Assembly: GCA_003612285.1 (NCBI GenBank)
Contig: RAYE01000004.1
Coordinates: 95,127-159,126, forward strand
DNA: 64,000 nucleotides
DNA from: a bacterium D16-51
GTDB taxonomy: Bacteria; Bacillota; Clostridia; Lachnospirales; Lachnospiraceae
Direction of reading: 5' to 3'
This document shows positions 46,433 through 54,312 of the stretch, one piece after another. Each line of letters opens with the position of its first letter. Positions within the stretch are counted from its first letter, which is position 1. A program made the translations under genes and the position numbers. The notes beneath the pieces were generated by a model. That model made no database searches, was not told the DNA's origin, and saw only the letters and a program-made list of their open reading frames with translations.

Positions 46433-47457
46433 TATAGTACACCGGTTTACAACTTTTTAGAAAAAAAGAAGCACAGCCATTGCTCCTTCCCATTGATGAC
46501 ACTATGATGGAAAAGGAAGATGAGAAATTTGAACTCCGATCAAGAATCTGTGACCATGCTGCGCATAATGGTTCCAATTACCTGAACGGACACTGTATGG
46601 TAAACATCCTGCTGTCCTTTCCGGTTATGAGTAGCGGCTACATATCCTATCTTTCTGTCCCACTTGGCTGCCGGCTTTGGGACAGAAAGCAGACGAAGCC
46701 GGAAATTGCTGCTGAAATGGTGCGCCAGGCTATGAACATCATCGGCACACAGAGGCAGATGTTCCTACTCTGCGACAGCCAATGTATGGCCTCTCGCCGG
46801 AACGCACAGGAAAACGCAGCCATCCAAAGAAATATGGTGAACGTCTGTTGCCGCAAGATTTCGGGTTTGAATCACCAAAAACCGGGGATTGGAAGGTAGG
46901 TGTGCGCCCTGTACTTACCTGATTGTGGGAAGGACGTATGGTCTATGCCATTGTCACACTCCAAAAAAGCGGGAATAGCAGCCACAAGCTGTTCTTCTGC
47001 ACCAAAGCCCCAAGAGAGAGCGCACTTGACTACAGGAATTGTGCAGATGATGCCATCCGTGAATACGGAAAGGAAGACATCCGCTATCTCCCGCCTGCTA
47101 CATGCTCCGCTGAAACATTGAAGTATCATACTATGAAAGCAAGACTTTCCGATCGCTGGAAGAATACCATGTACGAAGCCGTGAAGGCATTGAACGGCTG
47201 GTAAATCCGGAGTGCATAACTTACAGTGCCATGACACTGCTCCCATACAGTGATGAAACTTTTTCATGCTACCGGTCTGCAAGTGCGCAGGATGCCCGTT
47301 TTGGTATTGGGCAACAAACTCAAGCCAGTATAATATTCAACAGTTTCGAGGGAAAACTCGAAACTATAAAAAATTCGTGCCATTTTATCAAAATAATTAA
47401 GTGCTATATTTTGTCAGACTTTATAAATGTCCAAAAGTTGTAAACCAGTGATATAGT
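46433..47457 (+). mobile_element. Degenerate DDE-transposase insertion sequence
   Basis: Imperfect terminal inverted repeats bound the element. GGTTTACAACTTTT near 46444-46457 on the left is matched in reverse by CCAAAAGTTGTAAACC at 47431-47446. The inside holds pieces of one transposase in different frames, starting LLPIDDTMMEKEDEKFELRS with the first catalytic Asp, followed by HAAHNGSNYLNGH. It is about 1 kb, shorter than a full copy. The element sits between cas6 and the CRISPR array. Confidence 0.75.
46480..47365 (+). pseudogene. Transposase remnant in several frames
   Basis: Three reading-frame pieces (46480-46899, 46923-47204 and 47231-47365) fit one DDE transposase in order: an N-terminal part with IDDTMMEKED and YLSVPLGCRLWDRK, a middle part with VYAIVTLQKSGNSSHKLFFC, and a C-terminal part with MTLLPYSDETFSCYR. 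Frameshifts and at least one internal deletion separate them, so no active product is expected. A DDE family common in Lachnospiraceae is the likely source. Confidence 0.75.
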
Positions 47458-47659
47458 AATAAATTGCTTTCTATCTGATTTTTAACTAAGTGAGGCACTG
47501 GACATAAGAGACAATGTATGCTAGACTGGTGTTATATTAAAGAAAATCACAAAAAACCAAAAATTAGGCAAAAAAGTGCATTTTATTACGATTTTGAAAA
47601 ACCTTGGGGAATTTACCCCCCTTTGAAGCCCCATAAACAGGGCGTTTCAGAAGGGCAGG
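47458..47659 (+). promoter_or_regulatory. Probable CRISPR leader
   Basis: About 200 AT-rich bases lie between the IS relic and the first repeat. The repeat at the far end of the array is degenerate, which puts the leader on this side. No exact promoter boxes are called; the segment lies downstream of cas6, so the array probably has its own promoter here. Confidence 0.5.
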
Positions 47660-47917
47660 GTAGAAATGGTAGTAGCCCGTTTAAGGGCATTGACACTTTC
47701 CCTGACTTAAGTGTCATCTTAATGATAAATCGTAGAAATGGTAGCAGCCCGTTTAAGGGCATTGACACCCAGCAGTTTCAAACTCAGCTAAATTTGAAAT
47801 TTCCAGTAGAAATGGTAGCAGCCCGTTTAAGGGCATTGACACACCTACTACACCTTTTTTGCTCCGTTTCTTCATCATAAGTAGAAATGGTACCAGCCTG
47901 TTTAAGGTATATCTCAC
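47660..47917 (+). CRISPR. Short CRISPR array: 4 repeats, 3 spacers
   Basis: Repeats of 37 bp lie at 47660-47696, 47732-47768, 47806-47842 and 47881-47917. They begin GTAGAAATGGTAGCAGCC and contain the palindrome GCCCGTTTAAGGGC, ending GACAC. The first differs by one base (GTAGTAGCC); the last is degenerate in its 3' third, which marks the distal end. Spacers are 35 bp (47697-47731), 37 bp (47769-47805) and 38 bp (47843-47880). The sizes suit a type III system. Spacer origin cannot be read here. The array is shared with the Cas6-containing operon upstream. Confidence 0.96.
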
Positions 47918-48430
47918 ACAAATCCTTTCCGGACAATTCAGAAGGGATTTTTCACTTTTTTCAGCTTTTTTGATAAAATTTCATTTCAATTTTCCCAAAT
48001 ATACATTTAAATATTGATTTCACATAAACTGGTTATATCAATCTCTTTGTTTAGGAAGTATATTTTTGTTATGGAAGCTGTCCGGTATACAGCACTATAT
48101 TCAGTTAAGCTTTAAGTGCAGGCAATATTCTGATATGTGTGGGCAAAGCCAAGTGTAATATTGCCTGCTAAAAATGCAAGGATTTTAAAAACAGAAAATA
48201 TCTGGCAGATAAGGAGTGAAAATAGTTATGACAAAGAAATTGAGAGACAAGACAAAGCATTGGATGGGGTTAGAGCGTACTACATTTGAGCAGCGTGCAG
48301 TAGCAGAGGAATAGATTGAAAAAAGAGCTTACAAGAGAGTAGAGGGGCGCACTTTAACAAGCCATTCCATAACCTAAATTTTTAAAATGGCTTAAAGATG
48401 GTATTGTATTTAGTGGTAAGTCCCATTATG
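47918..48430. other. Region between CRISPR array and IS110 gene
   Basis: About 510 bp. A 12-bp hairpin (GCAGGCAATATT at 48118-48129 with its complement at 48157-48168) is present. A 28-codon frame at 48228-48314 (MTKKLRDKTKHWMGLERT) has AAGGAG upstream and may be a truncated gene start. The remainder shows nothing I can assign; part of it is probably the non-coding end of the IS110 element. Confidence 0.4.
48228..48314 (+). CDS. Very short ORF, possible gene remnant
   Basis: The 28-residue frame MTKKLRDKTKHWMGLERT...FEQRAVAEE has AAGGAG at 48211-48216. Basic, soluble, no family seen. The length and position beside an IS suggest a truncated gene. Confidence 0.25.
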   Translation: MTKKLRDKTKHWMGLERTTFEQRAVAEE

Positions 48431-49693
48431 TTATGTATGCAGGGCAAAAGAATCAGCAGAAAGTTCGCCAACAGATATTAAAAATCTGTAAGCCTGTTTA
48501 ATCGCTTTTTGTTTCTGTTTCTCCTGCATTTCAGGCGATGTGTCAGTTTTATATAAATCACAGGGATTCCATGTTTCTCCTGTGGACAGCATATGGTATA
48601 CCGCTGCCAGAATCATCCTTGCAATAGCAATGATGGCTCTCTTTTTACCTCTTCTTTTGGCAATGCGTTCGTACTTGTTTTTGTAGTAAGGGTTTGTCTT
48701 GGATTTCACGGCGGCATGGGCACACTGTACCAATGCCGGTTTGAGGTAGACTCCGGCACGTGTAATCCTGACAGATTTTTTCTTACCGGCAGATTCATTG
48801 CTGCCAGGTGTCAGGCCCGCCCAGCAACACAGACGCTTAGAAGAGTTGAATTGTTTCATGTCAGTGCCAGTCTCGGATAAGATGGTAATGGCAGACTGTC
48901 TGTCGATTCCGGGATTGGTACAGAGTAAAGCAACCGCATTTTCATAAGGTGCGATAAGTTCATCCAGTTTTGTGTCCAGTTTTTCAATCATTCGGTTCAC
49001 AAAATCAAGGTGGGCATGGATCATGTCCATGCGTTCCTTTTGGGAAGCGGTCATCTGGTATCCTTCGATGGATTCAACGACCTGGTCCCCTTTCTTTTTC
49101 AGTGATTTCTGAAGAAAAGATTTACAGGTGTCAGGGTCAAAGGAATCAGAATGGATCAGATAATCAGTAATAGCGGAAGCTGATTTTCCGAACATATCGG
49201 AAACAACAGCGTCCAGAGCGACATTGCAGACAGTAAATGCATTCTGGAAACGGTTTTTTTCACTCCGTTTACAGGATGTGAGTTTAAAACGGTAACGTGT
49301 GTATTCCCTGAGGATACGGATTTCTTTGGAAGGGATAAAGCTTCCGGGAACCAGTCCAAGCCGGAAAAGGTCGCCAATCCATTTGGAATCTTTGGTGTCA
49401 TCTTTGTTGCCTTTCACGGCTCTGACCCATTTTGGGTTGGCAATGGTTACGTTGATACAGTCTTCCAAAAGATTGAAAACAGGAACCCAGTACTTGCCGG
49501 TGGATTCCATGCAGACATCAAGACATTGATTGTCAAGCAGCCACTGCTTAAAATGGCGGATGTCAGAATTAAACGTAGAGAAACGCTTTTTCTGGTAAGA
49601 AGGCAGGACACCACCCGTAGTTTTAATAATTGTGGCGACGAGAAATTTTTTATGGACATCGACGCCACAGCAGGTATTGTAAACAATTTTCAT
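48431..49693 (-). CDS. IS110-family transposase
   Basis: The 420-residue transposase is complete. It has the N-terminal DEDD (RuvC-like) domain with CCGVDVHKKFLVATI, CMESTGKYWVPVFNLLED and DTKDSKWIGDLF. The C-terminal Transposase_20 domain has LLCTNPGIDRQSAITILSE and RLCCWAGLTPGSNESAGKK. The start ATG at 49693 follows AAAGGAG; the frame is open further upstream without a ribosome-binding site. IS110 elements have no terminal inverted repeats and carry structured non-coding ends that yield a guide RNA, so the borders are uncertain. It separates the CRISPR array from the effector and cas1 relics. Confidence 0.95.
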   Translation of the reverse strand: MKIVYNTCCGVDVHKKFLVATIIKTTGGVLPSYQKKRFSTFNSDIRHFKQWLLDNQCLDVCMESTGKYWVPVFNLLEDCINVTIANPKWVRAVKGNKDDTKDSKWIGDLFRLGLVPGSFIPSKEIRILREYTRYRFKLTSCKRSEKNRFQNAFTVCNVALDAVVSDMFGKSASAITDYLIHSDSFDPDTCKSFLQKSLKKKGDQVVESIEGYQMTASQKERMDMIHAHLDFVNRMIEKLDTKLDELIAPYENAVALLCTNPGIDRQSAITILSETGTDMKQFNSSKRLCCWAGLTPGSNESAGKKKSVRITRAGVYLKPALVQCAHAAVKSKTNPYYKNKYERIAKRRGKKRAIIAIARMILAAVYHMLSTGETWNPCDLYKTDTSPEMQEKQKQKAIKQAYRFLISVGELSADSFALHT

Positions 49694-49992
49694 GGCAATA
49701 TAACTCCTTTCGTTTAAGATAAGAGAAGCCATTGACTGCTGTGCCACACATTTAACAAGAGTTAAAACAATTCTTAGATTGCGGACTCGAAGTACCACTT
49801 ATTTGTGCTTGAAAGGCACAGCTCACACTGATTAGTGTACTGTTTTGAACCACATGAGGAAGTCTACGACTCACCTCTCCGTGCTTTGTAGTGTAGCCTC
49901 TCTATAAGAATTATACAACAAAAAGAGGGAGTGACGCACCCACTTTTTCATTGCTATTTGTGCCGCCAGCGTCAGCGGCGGAATGGAGATTA
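49694..49992. ncRNA. Upstream non-coding end of IS110, possible bridge-RNA region
   Basis: IS110-type elements carry a structured RNA in the non-coding end next to the transposase; for this gene the 5' flank (about 49694-49920) is the candidate. It contains short pairing segments (for example TGTGCCACACA, and TTGTGCTTGAAAGGCACAG). I cannot fold it reliably by eye, so this is a candidate position only. Confidence 0.35.
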
Positions 49993-50052
49993 GTGTGAAA
50001 AATATATCTAAGGCAGCAAAAAACGCTGCCTTAGATATATTAAATTTCACAC
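49993..50052. repeat. Long near-perfect hairpin upstream of CARF-HEPN relic
   Basis: The left arm (49993-50017, starting GTGTGAAAAATATATC) pairs with the right arm 50025-50052 (ending AAATTTCACAC) over about 25 bp, with a 7-nt AAAAAAC loop. It is flanked on both sides by a similar motif (TTTTTCAT..., then ATTTGTGCCGC) at 49947-49965 and 50074-50092. It looks like a small insertion element of its own or a REP-like unit. Confidence 0.6.
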
Positions 50053-50134
50053 AGGAAAAATGCAAAACCAGCATTTTTCATCACCATTTGTGCCGCAGAA
50101 AGCGCGGCATGGGGGATACTATGAAACAGAACTG

Positions 50135-51317
50135 ATGCAACTAATTGTGAAAGAATTTGTTCGAAATAATAAGAGGAAAATATTTGAGGAGGTGGAGTAT
50201 CTGATCCTGTCTGTGGGAACTTCTTATGAACCATTAGTGTTAAGTATTTCGCTGTTCTGCCCTAAGAAGATTCTTTTTATTACTAAGGCGGTTAAATATC
50301 GAATGGATTTTACGCAGAATAAATTTCTATCTGCAAGGCGGAAGATTGAGCTGTAGCGAGTGCTACAGCGATTGATGGTGCTAGATGTCCGGTGGACATC
50401 TGTTAAGCACGGACCGTAGCGGAGCGTAGACCAACGCAGCAGATAAAAATTTAGGCAAGTAAAAACATCGACATTTAACCGCCTTAGTAATATGTACACA
50501 GAGAAAGCAATGCAGCTTTTTGGGCAATACGATTATTCCGGCGCCAAAGAAAAGTTAGAGGAATTGAGGGAAAAGGTTCCTGACCCGGTAATCCGGCAAC
50601 AGTTGAGATTTTCCTATTTGCTTGCAGCGGCATATGAACATTGGGATGCTTTGGAGTTCACAGAGGCTTATCAAAATATGGATGCTTTGGTTATGGAACT
50701 GCGAAGGGATGTACGTCTGAATTTTCATTTTCTCTTAATGGATTGTATCGGAATTTTAAAAGAGCAATTGGATATTTTAGATGCATTAAAGGAAATCCAG
50801 AAGCTTTTTCGCAGTAAAAATCATATGGCTGTGTTAACACAGAAGGAATATATTGTGCCATTGATGTTTACTATGCAGACCAATGCTTTAATCAGGGAAG
50901 CACAGAAAAAATATGATTCCGCTACACTTCTTTTGTACAGGCTTCTGGAAATGATTGAGCAACGCCGGTTATCTCATTATAATATTGATGTGTCTAAAGC
51001 AGATTTCTCTGTTGGACGGATATATCCATTTGTCAGCGCTCAGGGATGAGATTATGATATCAGGGAAAGGAGATTATATTGGCAAATTAAAGCGATTGCG
51101 CTCTGTGGTCTATCTGCGGAATAACAGTATTTTTGCTCATGGATTTTTTCCGGTCAGCAGAGAAGACTATGAAAAATTTAAGGAGTTTGTATGGTTGCTC
51201 TTTAGACAATTTTGTGAATTAGAGCAGATAGATTATGTGGCGTATGGTGAAAAAATGGAATGGCTCAATCCATTAGAGACAAGAAATTATTCGCTGGGGG
51301 TACGTGCATGTCAGTAA
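50135..51317 (+). pseudogene. Broken CARF-HEPN ribonuclease (Csm6/Csx1, TIGR02710-like)
   Basis: The first piece (from about 50135) carries the N-terminal CARF strand-turn YLILSVGTSYEPLVLSISLF and KKILFI, which binds cyclic oligoadenylate in Csm6/Csx1 proteins. A 211-bp insertion (50280-50490) then stops the frame. The second piece (50492-51049) is the helical linker part (YDYSGAKEKLEELREKV). A one-base frameshift near 51025 leads into the HEPN active-site segment LRSVVYLRNNSIFAHGFF, an Rx6H motif. Much of the CARF domain is also missing. The gene is clearly inactive. It would have been the cOA-activated RNase of this type III locus. Confidence 0.85.
50280..50490. mobile_element. 211-bp MITE-like insertion with terminal inverted repeats
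   Basis: The ends TTACTAAGGCGGTTAAAT (50280-50297) and its exact complement (50473-50490) form perfect 18-bp terminal repeats, and weaker pairing continues inward. TA flanks both sides, as in a TA target duplication by Tc1/mariner or IS630-type transposases. Removing the element plus one TA joins the two CARF-HEPN pieces in frame. The interior has two hairpins and no gene. Confidence 0.8.
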
Positions 51318-51862
51318 TCTACATAATATGTATTTTACTTATGCCGGAAAATATAACGGTAATACAGTAGCAGAAAAGTCAAAAAATATATTTTTGCGTT
51401 TTGCGCAGTACGAAGCATATATGGACGAAAATAAGCGGCTGGGAATGGCAAGGGCGATAGTGGAAAACAAGATACATAACTAGTACATCGTTCAATAATT
51501 AACACATAGTTTAACTTGTCTATTTTCTTGATAGCATACACTAAAAATCCTCAGCGTAGCCCGCTACGCCTACGTTTTTTAGTGTATACTCTCAAAAAAA
51601 TATCCTGCGTGAAACTATGAGAAATTAATTGAACGATGTACTAGATAAATGTGATTAAAAGTTTTCATTGGGAGCGTGAGAAGTATGAGTATTTGAGGGA
51701 TATACGGCAAATGAAACAATTATTGTCATCACTGCAGGATAAAAAAGCAACAATGAAGTAATGGGAATAGAGGGATTATGCAGCAATATTTATTCTCGCG
51801 TATATGGGATGGAGGAAAAGATTCGGGAATTTGACGTATGTAGAATGGGTGGATGTCTGTAA
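51304..51862 (+). pseudogene. cas1: cas1 remnant split by a hairpin element
   Basis: The first piece (51304-51480) reads NMYFTYAGKYNG and later RFAQYEAYMDENKRLGMARA, followed by IVENKIHN, the Cas1 segment that ends in the conserved KI.N motif. After hairpin element C (51480-51644) the same protein resumes: NVIKSFHWEREKYEYL, then, after a frameshift near 51757, VMGIEGLCSNIYSRVYGM, the conserved GIEG helix of Cas1. The N-terminal beta domain and the C-terminal part are absent. So this locus once had its own adaptation gene. No cas2 was seen. Confidence 0.8.
51480..51644 (+). repeat. Long hairpin element, copy C
   Basis: About 165 bp form one hairpin; the ends CTAGTACATCGTTC and GAACGATGTACTAG pair exactly. 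The core is GCGTAGCCCGCTACGCCTACG-like, followed by a T run. It interrupts the cas1 remnant, with Cas1 sequence on both sides, which shows that this family can insert into genes. CTAG occurs at both ends. Confidence 0.9.
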
Positions 51863-51882
51863 AGGGTATTAAGAAACTTGTA

Positions 51883-51920
51883 AAATCGTCGCTATGGGGT
51901 TATTCCATATGCGGCGATTT
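51883..51920. terminator. Hairpin after the cas1 relic
   Basis: AAATCGTCGCTATGG (51883-51897) pairs with CCATATGCGGCGATTT (51905-51920) with one bulge; a short T run lies in the right arm. It separates the CRISPR locus from the two-component genes. Confidence 0.5.
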
Positions 51921-52066
51921 GTGGTTTCAGCTTATTTTTTAAATGGTGGTTTATGGATTTGGCATCTAAAATCAAAATCTGCGATTCACGTTGCCAGATT
52001 AACCATTCACGAAGCAGGTGTCAGGACTTTCGGTAATTTTTCCGATAAGTTAATTGAGGACTGGAG

Positions 52067-52813
52067 GTGGAAGACACGGTAAAAATTGCAGTGTGCGATG
52101 ATGAAAAAAATATTAGGACCTATCTTGTTTCACTCATTAAAAAGCAGGATAAAGAATGCAGCATTATGGAATATGCGTCTGCTGATGAATATTTGTCGGA
52201 TGGCAGAGAGTATGATCTGCTGTTTCTGGATATAGAGATGGGCGGTTTCGGAGACAGGATGGATGGCATGGAACTGGCAGGAAATATCCGAAGTATGGAT
52301 ACCGGCAGGCAGCCGGTCATCGTATTTGTTACAGGCTATGAAAAATACGTTTATGACGCATTTGATGTAGGAGCGTTCCAGTATCTTGTAAAACCCGTGG
52401 ATGAACAGAAATTTGCAGAGGTGTTTGGCCGGGCGGTAACACAGATTTTGTCCGGGCAGGTTGCATCGGAGGCAGAGAAACGCAGGAAGAAACTTCTGAT
52501 TCCGTATGCAGGCGGGAGTAAAACCATACCATTTCATGATATTTACTATATGGAAAGCCGTAACCATAATATAGTGCTGCACTTAAAAAGTGGAACACTG
52601 GAATACTATGGGAAAATTGGGGACTTGGAAAGGAAACTGGCGGGGCAGTTTTACCGCATACACAGGGGGTACTTGATTAACCTTTTTCATGTGGAAGGTT
52701 ATGACAGGACAGAGGTAAGAATGGCAAATGGGGATAAGCTCCTGCTTTCAAGGTATAAATATGACAGCTTTGTGCAGGCATATATGGAATACATTTCGGA
52801 GGAAAGCCAATGA
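52067..52813 (+). CDS. LytTR-family response regulator (AgrA-like)
   Basis: The 248-residue protein has a receiver domain (about 1-125) with VCDDEKNI, phospho-Asp in LLFLDIEMGG and Lys in LVKPVDE, and a C-terminal LytTR DNA-binding domain (about 140-240) with PFHDIYYMESRNHN and FYRIHRGYLINLFHV. It starts at GTG 52067, with GAGGA at 52056-52060. Its stop overlaps the kinase start (ATGA). This is the AgrA/AgrC organisation used in peptide quorum sensing, but no agrB or agrD gene was found nearby, so the signal is unknown. Confidence 0.92.
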   Translation: MEDTVKIAVCDDEKNIRTYLVSLIKKQDKECSIMEYASADEYLSDGREYDLLFLDIEMGGFGDRMDGMELAGNIRSMDTGRQPVIVFVTGYEKYVYDAFDVGAFQYLVKPVDEQKFAEVFGRAVTQILSGQVASEAEKRRKKLLIPYAGGSKTIPFHDIYYMESRNHNIVLHLKSGTLEYYGKIGDLERKLAGQFYRIHRGYLINLFHVEGYDRTEVRMANGDKLLLSRYKYDSFVQAYMEYISEESQ

Positions 52814-54225
52814 GCCAGTCAGAGTTTGAAATCGCAAGTAATATATCGGAAGTGTGTAAGATTGTTGTGCAGGTTACAATGTTTATTATTTTGTGGGCGG
52901 CAGTTTTTGGGATAAAGAAAGCAAAATGGGATGGCATTGCGGCAGGTTTGCTTTTCTCCGTTAATATAGGGATATGGTTTTTGTCATGTGCCTCATGGAT
53001 CCGGTATGCCGTATCGGCCGCTGTTGCAGCAGGGTACAGTGGAATATTTCATAAAAAACAGATTGGTAAAGCAGTTTTTACCATACTTGCTTTTTATAAT
53101 TTCCACTGTCTAAGTTTTTTGATTACAAACAGCATTTACTTGAAAATGATAAATATATGGATGAAAAGTTTTGACGGACTGCAGGCTGATTATGAACAGC
53201 AGGTGTACCATAGCATGGCAGCAGGATTGTCCGTAACTGTTTTCTTTTATGCAGCGCTATTTGCAGTTATGGCTGTAATTTTTAGCAGGCTTGTAAAAGG
53301 GATGGGCATAATGGCGTGGCAGGATGTTATCATGCTTTCTGTACTGAATTTTGTGGGGAGTATGACTGCAGGCATGGTAAACAGCCTGCTTATCGTAAAA
53401 ATAGACACAGGTGTTTTTATCTTATTTGATGAAAAAACGGACTTGCTCTGGAAAGTTCCAATGATAGCGGCGCTAATATTTGCAGGGGAGACGGCATTGG
53501 TTTATTTTTGGCAGAGATACCAGATACTGTTGTCTGAAAGGCAGAAACATTTTGTGGAAAAACAGCAGGTAAAGGCAATGAAACAGCGTCTGGAAGAAGC
53601 AGAGAATTTCTATGGAAGCATCCGCAAGGTAAGGCATGAGATGAAAAACCACATGGCAAATATCAAGGGGCTGGCTGAGACTAGGCAGTATGGAGAGATT
53701 GACAGGTATATCCAGAGAATGGATGCGTCTATGCAGGCATTGGAATATAAGTATGCAACAGGCAATGCGGTAACAGATGTCATCATCAACGATAAGTGGC
53801 GCAGGGCGGAGAAAAAGGGAATACGGTTTGAAGTTGATTTTCGGTACCGTGGGGGGATTCCGGTATTTGATTTAGGGATTATCCTGGATAACCTTTTGGA
53901 CAATGCTATAGAGGCCTGTGAGAAACTGGAATGGGGAAAAGGCTTCATACGCATTGATCTGAAGCAGAAGAAACAATTTCTTCTGCTCACTGTGGAGAAT
54001 AGTTTTGATGGAGACCTGTTTATGCAGGAGGAAAGTTTACTTCCACATACGACAAAGCAAAGCACATGTCCGGAGATTGTTACAGAGCATGGGATTGGAC
54101 TTAAAAATGTGCATGATATGGCACAGCGGTATTATGGCGGGGTAAAAATAGAAGTGAAAAAGGATATTTTTCATGTAACAGTCATGTTGCAGCAGAGGGA
54201 GGTGAAAGAAACAGAAAACAAGTAA
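52810..54225 (+). CDS. GHKL-type sensor histidine kinase (AgrC-like)
   Basis: The 471-residue protein has about six N-terminal membrane helices (18-235), a coiled-coil linker (about 240-265) and a kinase core. The phospho-acceptor His is in RKVRHEMKNHMANIKGL, as in AgrC and other GHKL kinases. The ATPase domain has LDNLLDNAIEAC and HGIGLKNVHDMAQRY. Translation overlaps the regulator gene by 4 bp. It is the sensor of the AgrA-like regulator; a peptide ligand is typical of the family. Confidence 0.92.
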   Translation: MSQSEFEIASNISEVCKIVVQVTMFIILWAAVFGIKKAKWDGIAAGLLFSVNIGIWFLSCASWIRYAVSAAVAAGYSGIFHKKQIGKAVFTILAFYNFHCLSFLITNSIYLKMINIWMKSFDGLQADYEQQVYHSMAAGLSVTVFFYAALFAVMAVIFSRLVKGMGIMAWQDVIMLSVLNFVGSMTAGMVNSLLIVKIDTGVFILFDEKTDLLWKVPMIAALIFAGETALVYFWQRYQILLSERQKHFVEKQQVKAMKQRLEEAENFYGSIRKVRHEMKNHMANIKGLAETRQYGEIDRYIQRMDASMQALEYKYATGNAVTDVIINDKWRRAEKKGIRFEVDFRYRGGIPVFDLGIILDNLLDNAIEACEKLEWGKGFIRIDLKQKKQFLLLTVENSFDGDLFMQEESLLPHTTKQSTCPEIVTEHGIGLKNVHDMAQRYYGGVKIEVKKDIFHVTVMLQQREVKETENK

Positions 54226-54312
54226 TGAAAGCGGGAAAGACAGTTTTGAATGACAGATAAGGCGTTATTGAAACAGAGTAGTATAAATTTATATCAAGGA
54301 GGGCAAGTGGAA

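Noticed and set aside
47518..47880. 120-codon ORF over the CRISPR array
   Set aside because: It runs through the repeats and spacers; the repeat structure explains the sequence.
49985..50137. 50-codon ORF starting at ATG 49985
   Set aside because: Most of it is a near-perfect hairpin, so the open frame is probably accidental.
50955..51317. A second small gene or programmed frameshift in the HEPN part
   Set aside because: The two frames join into one known domain order and no slippery sequence is evident; the CARF part is already broken, so this is decay.
51894..52082. 62-codon ORF before the LytTR regulator
   Set aside because: It begins inside a hairpin, has no ribosome-binding site and no recognisable domain, and overlaps the regulator start.
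52067..54225. Complete agr quorum-sensing locus
   Set aside because: Only the AgrA/AgrC-type genes are present; no AgrB-like protease or AgrD-like peptide gene was found between 51.9 and 55.2 kb.
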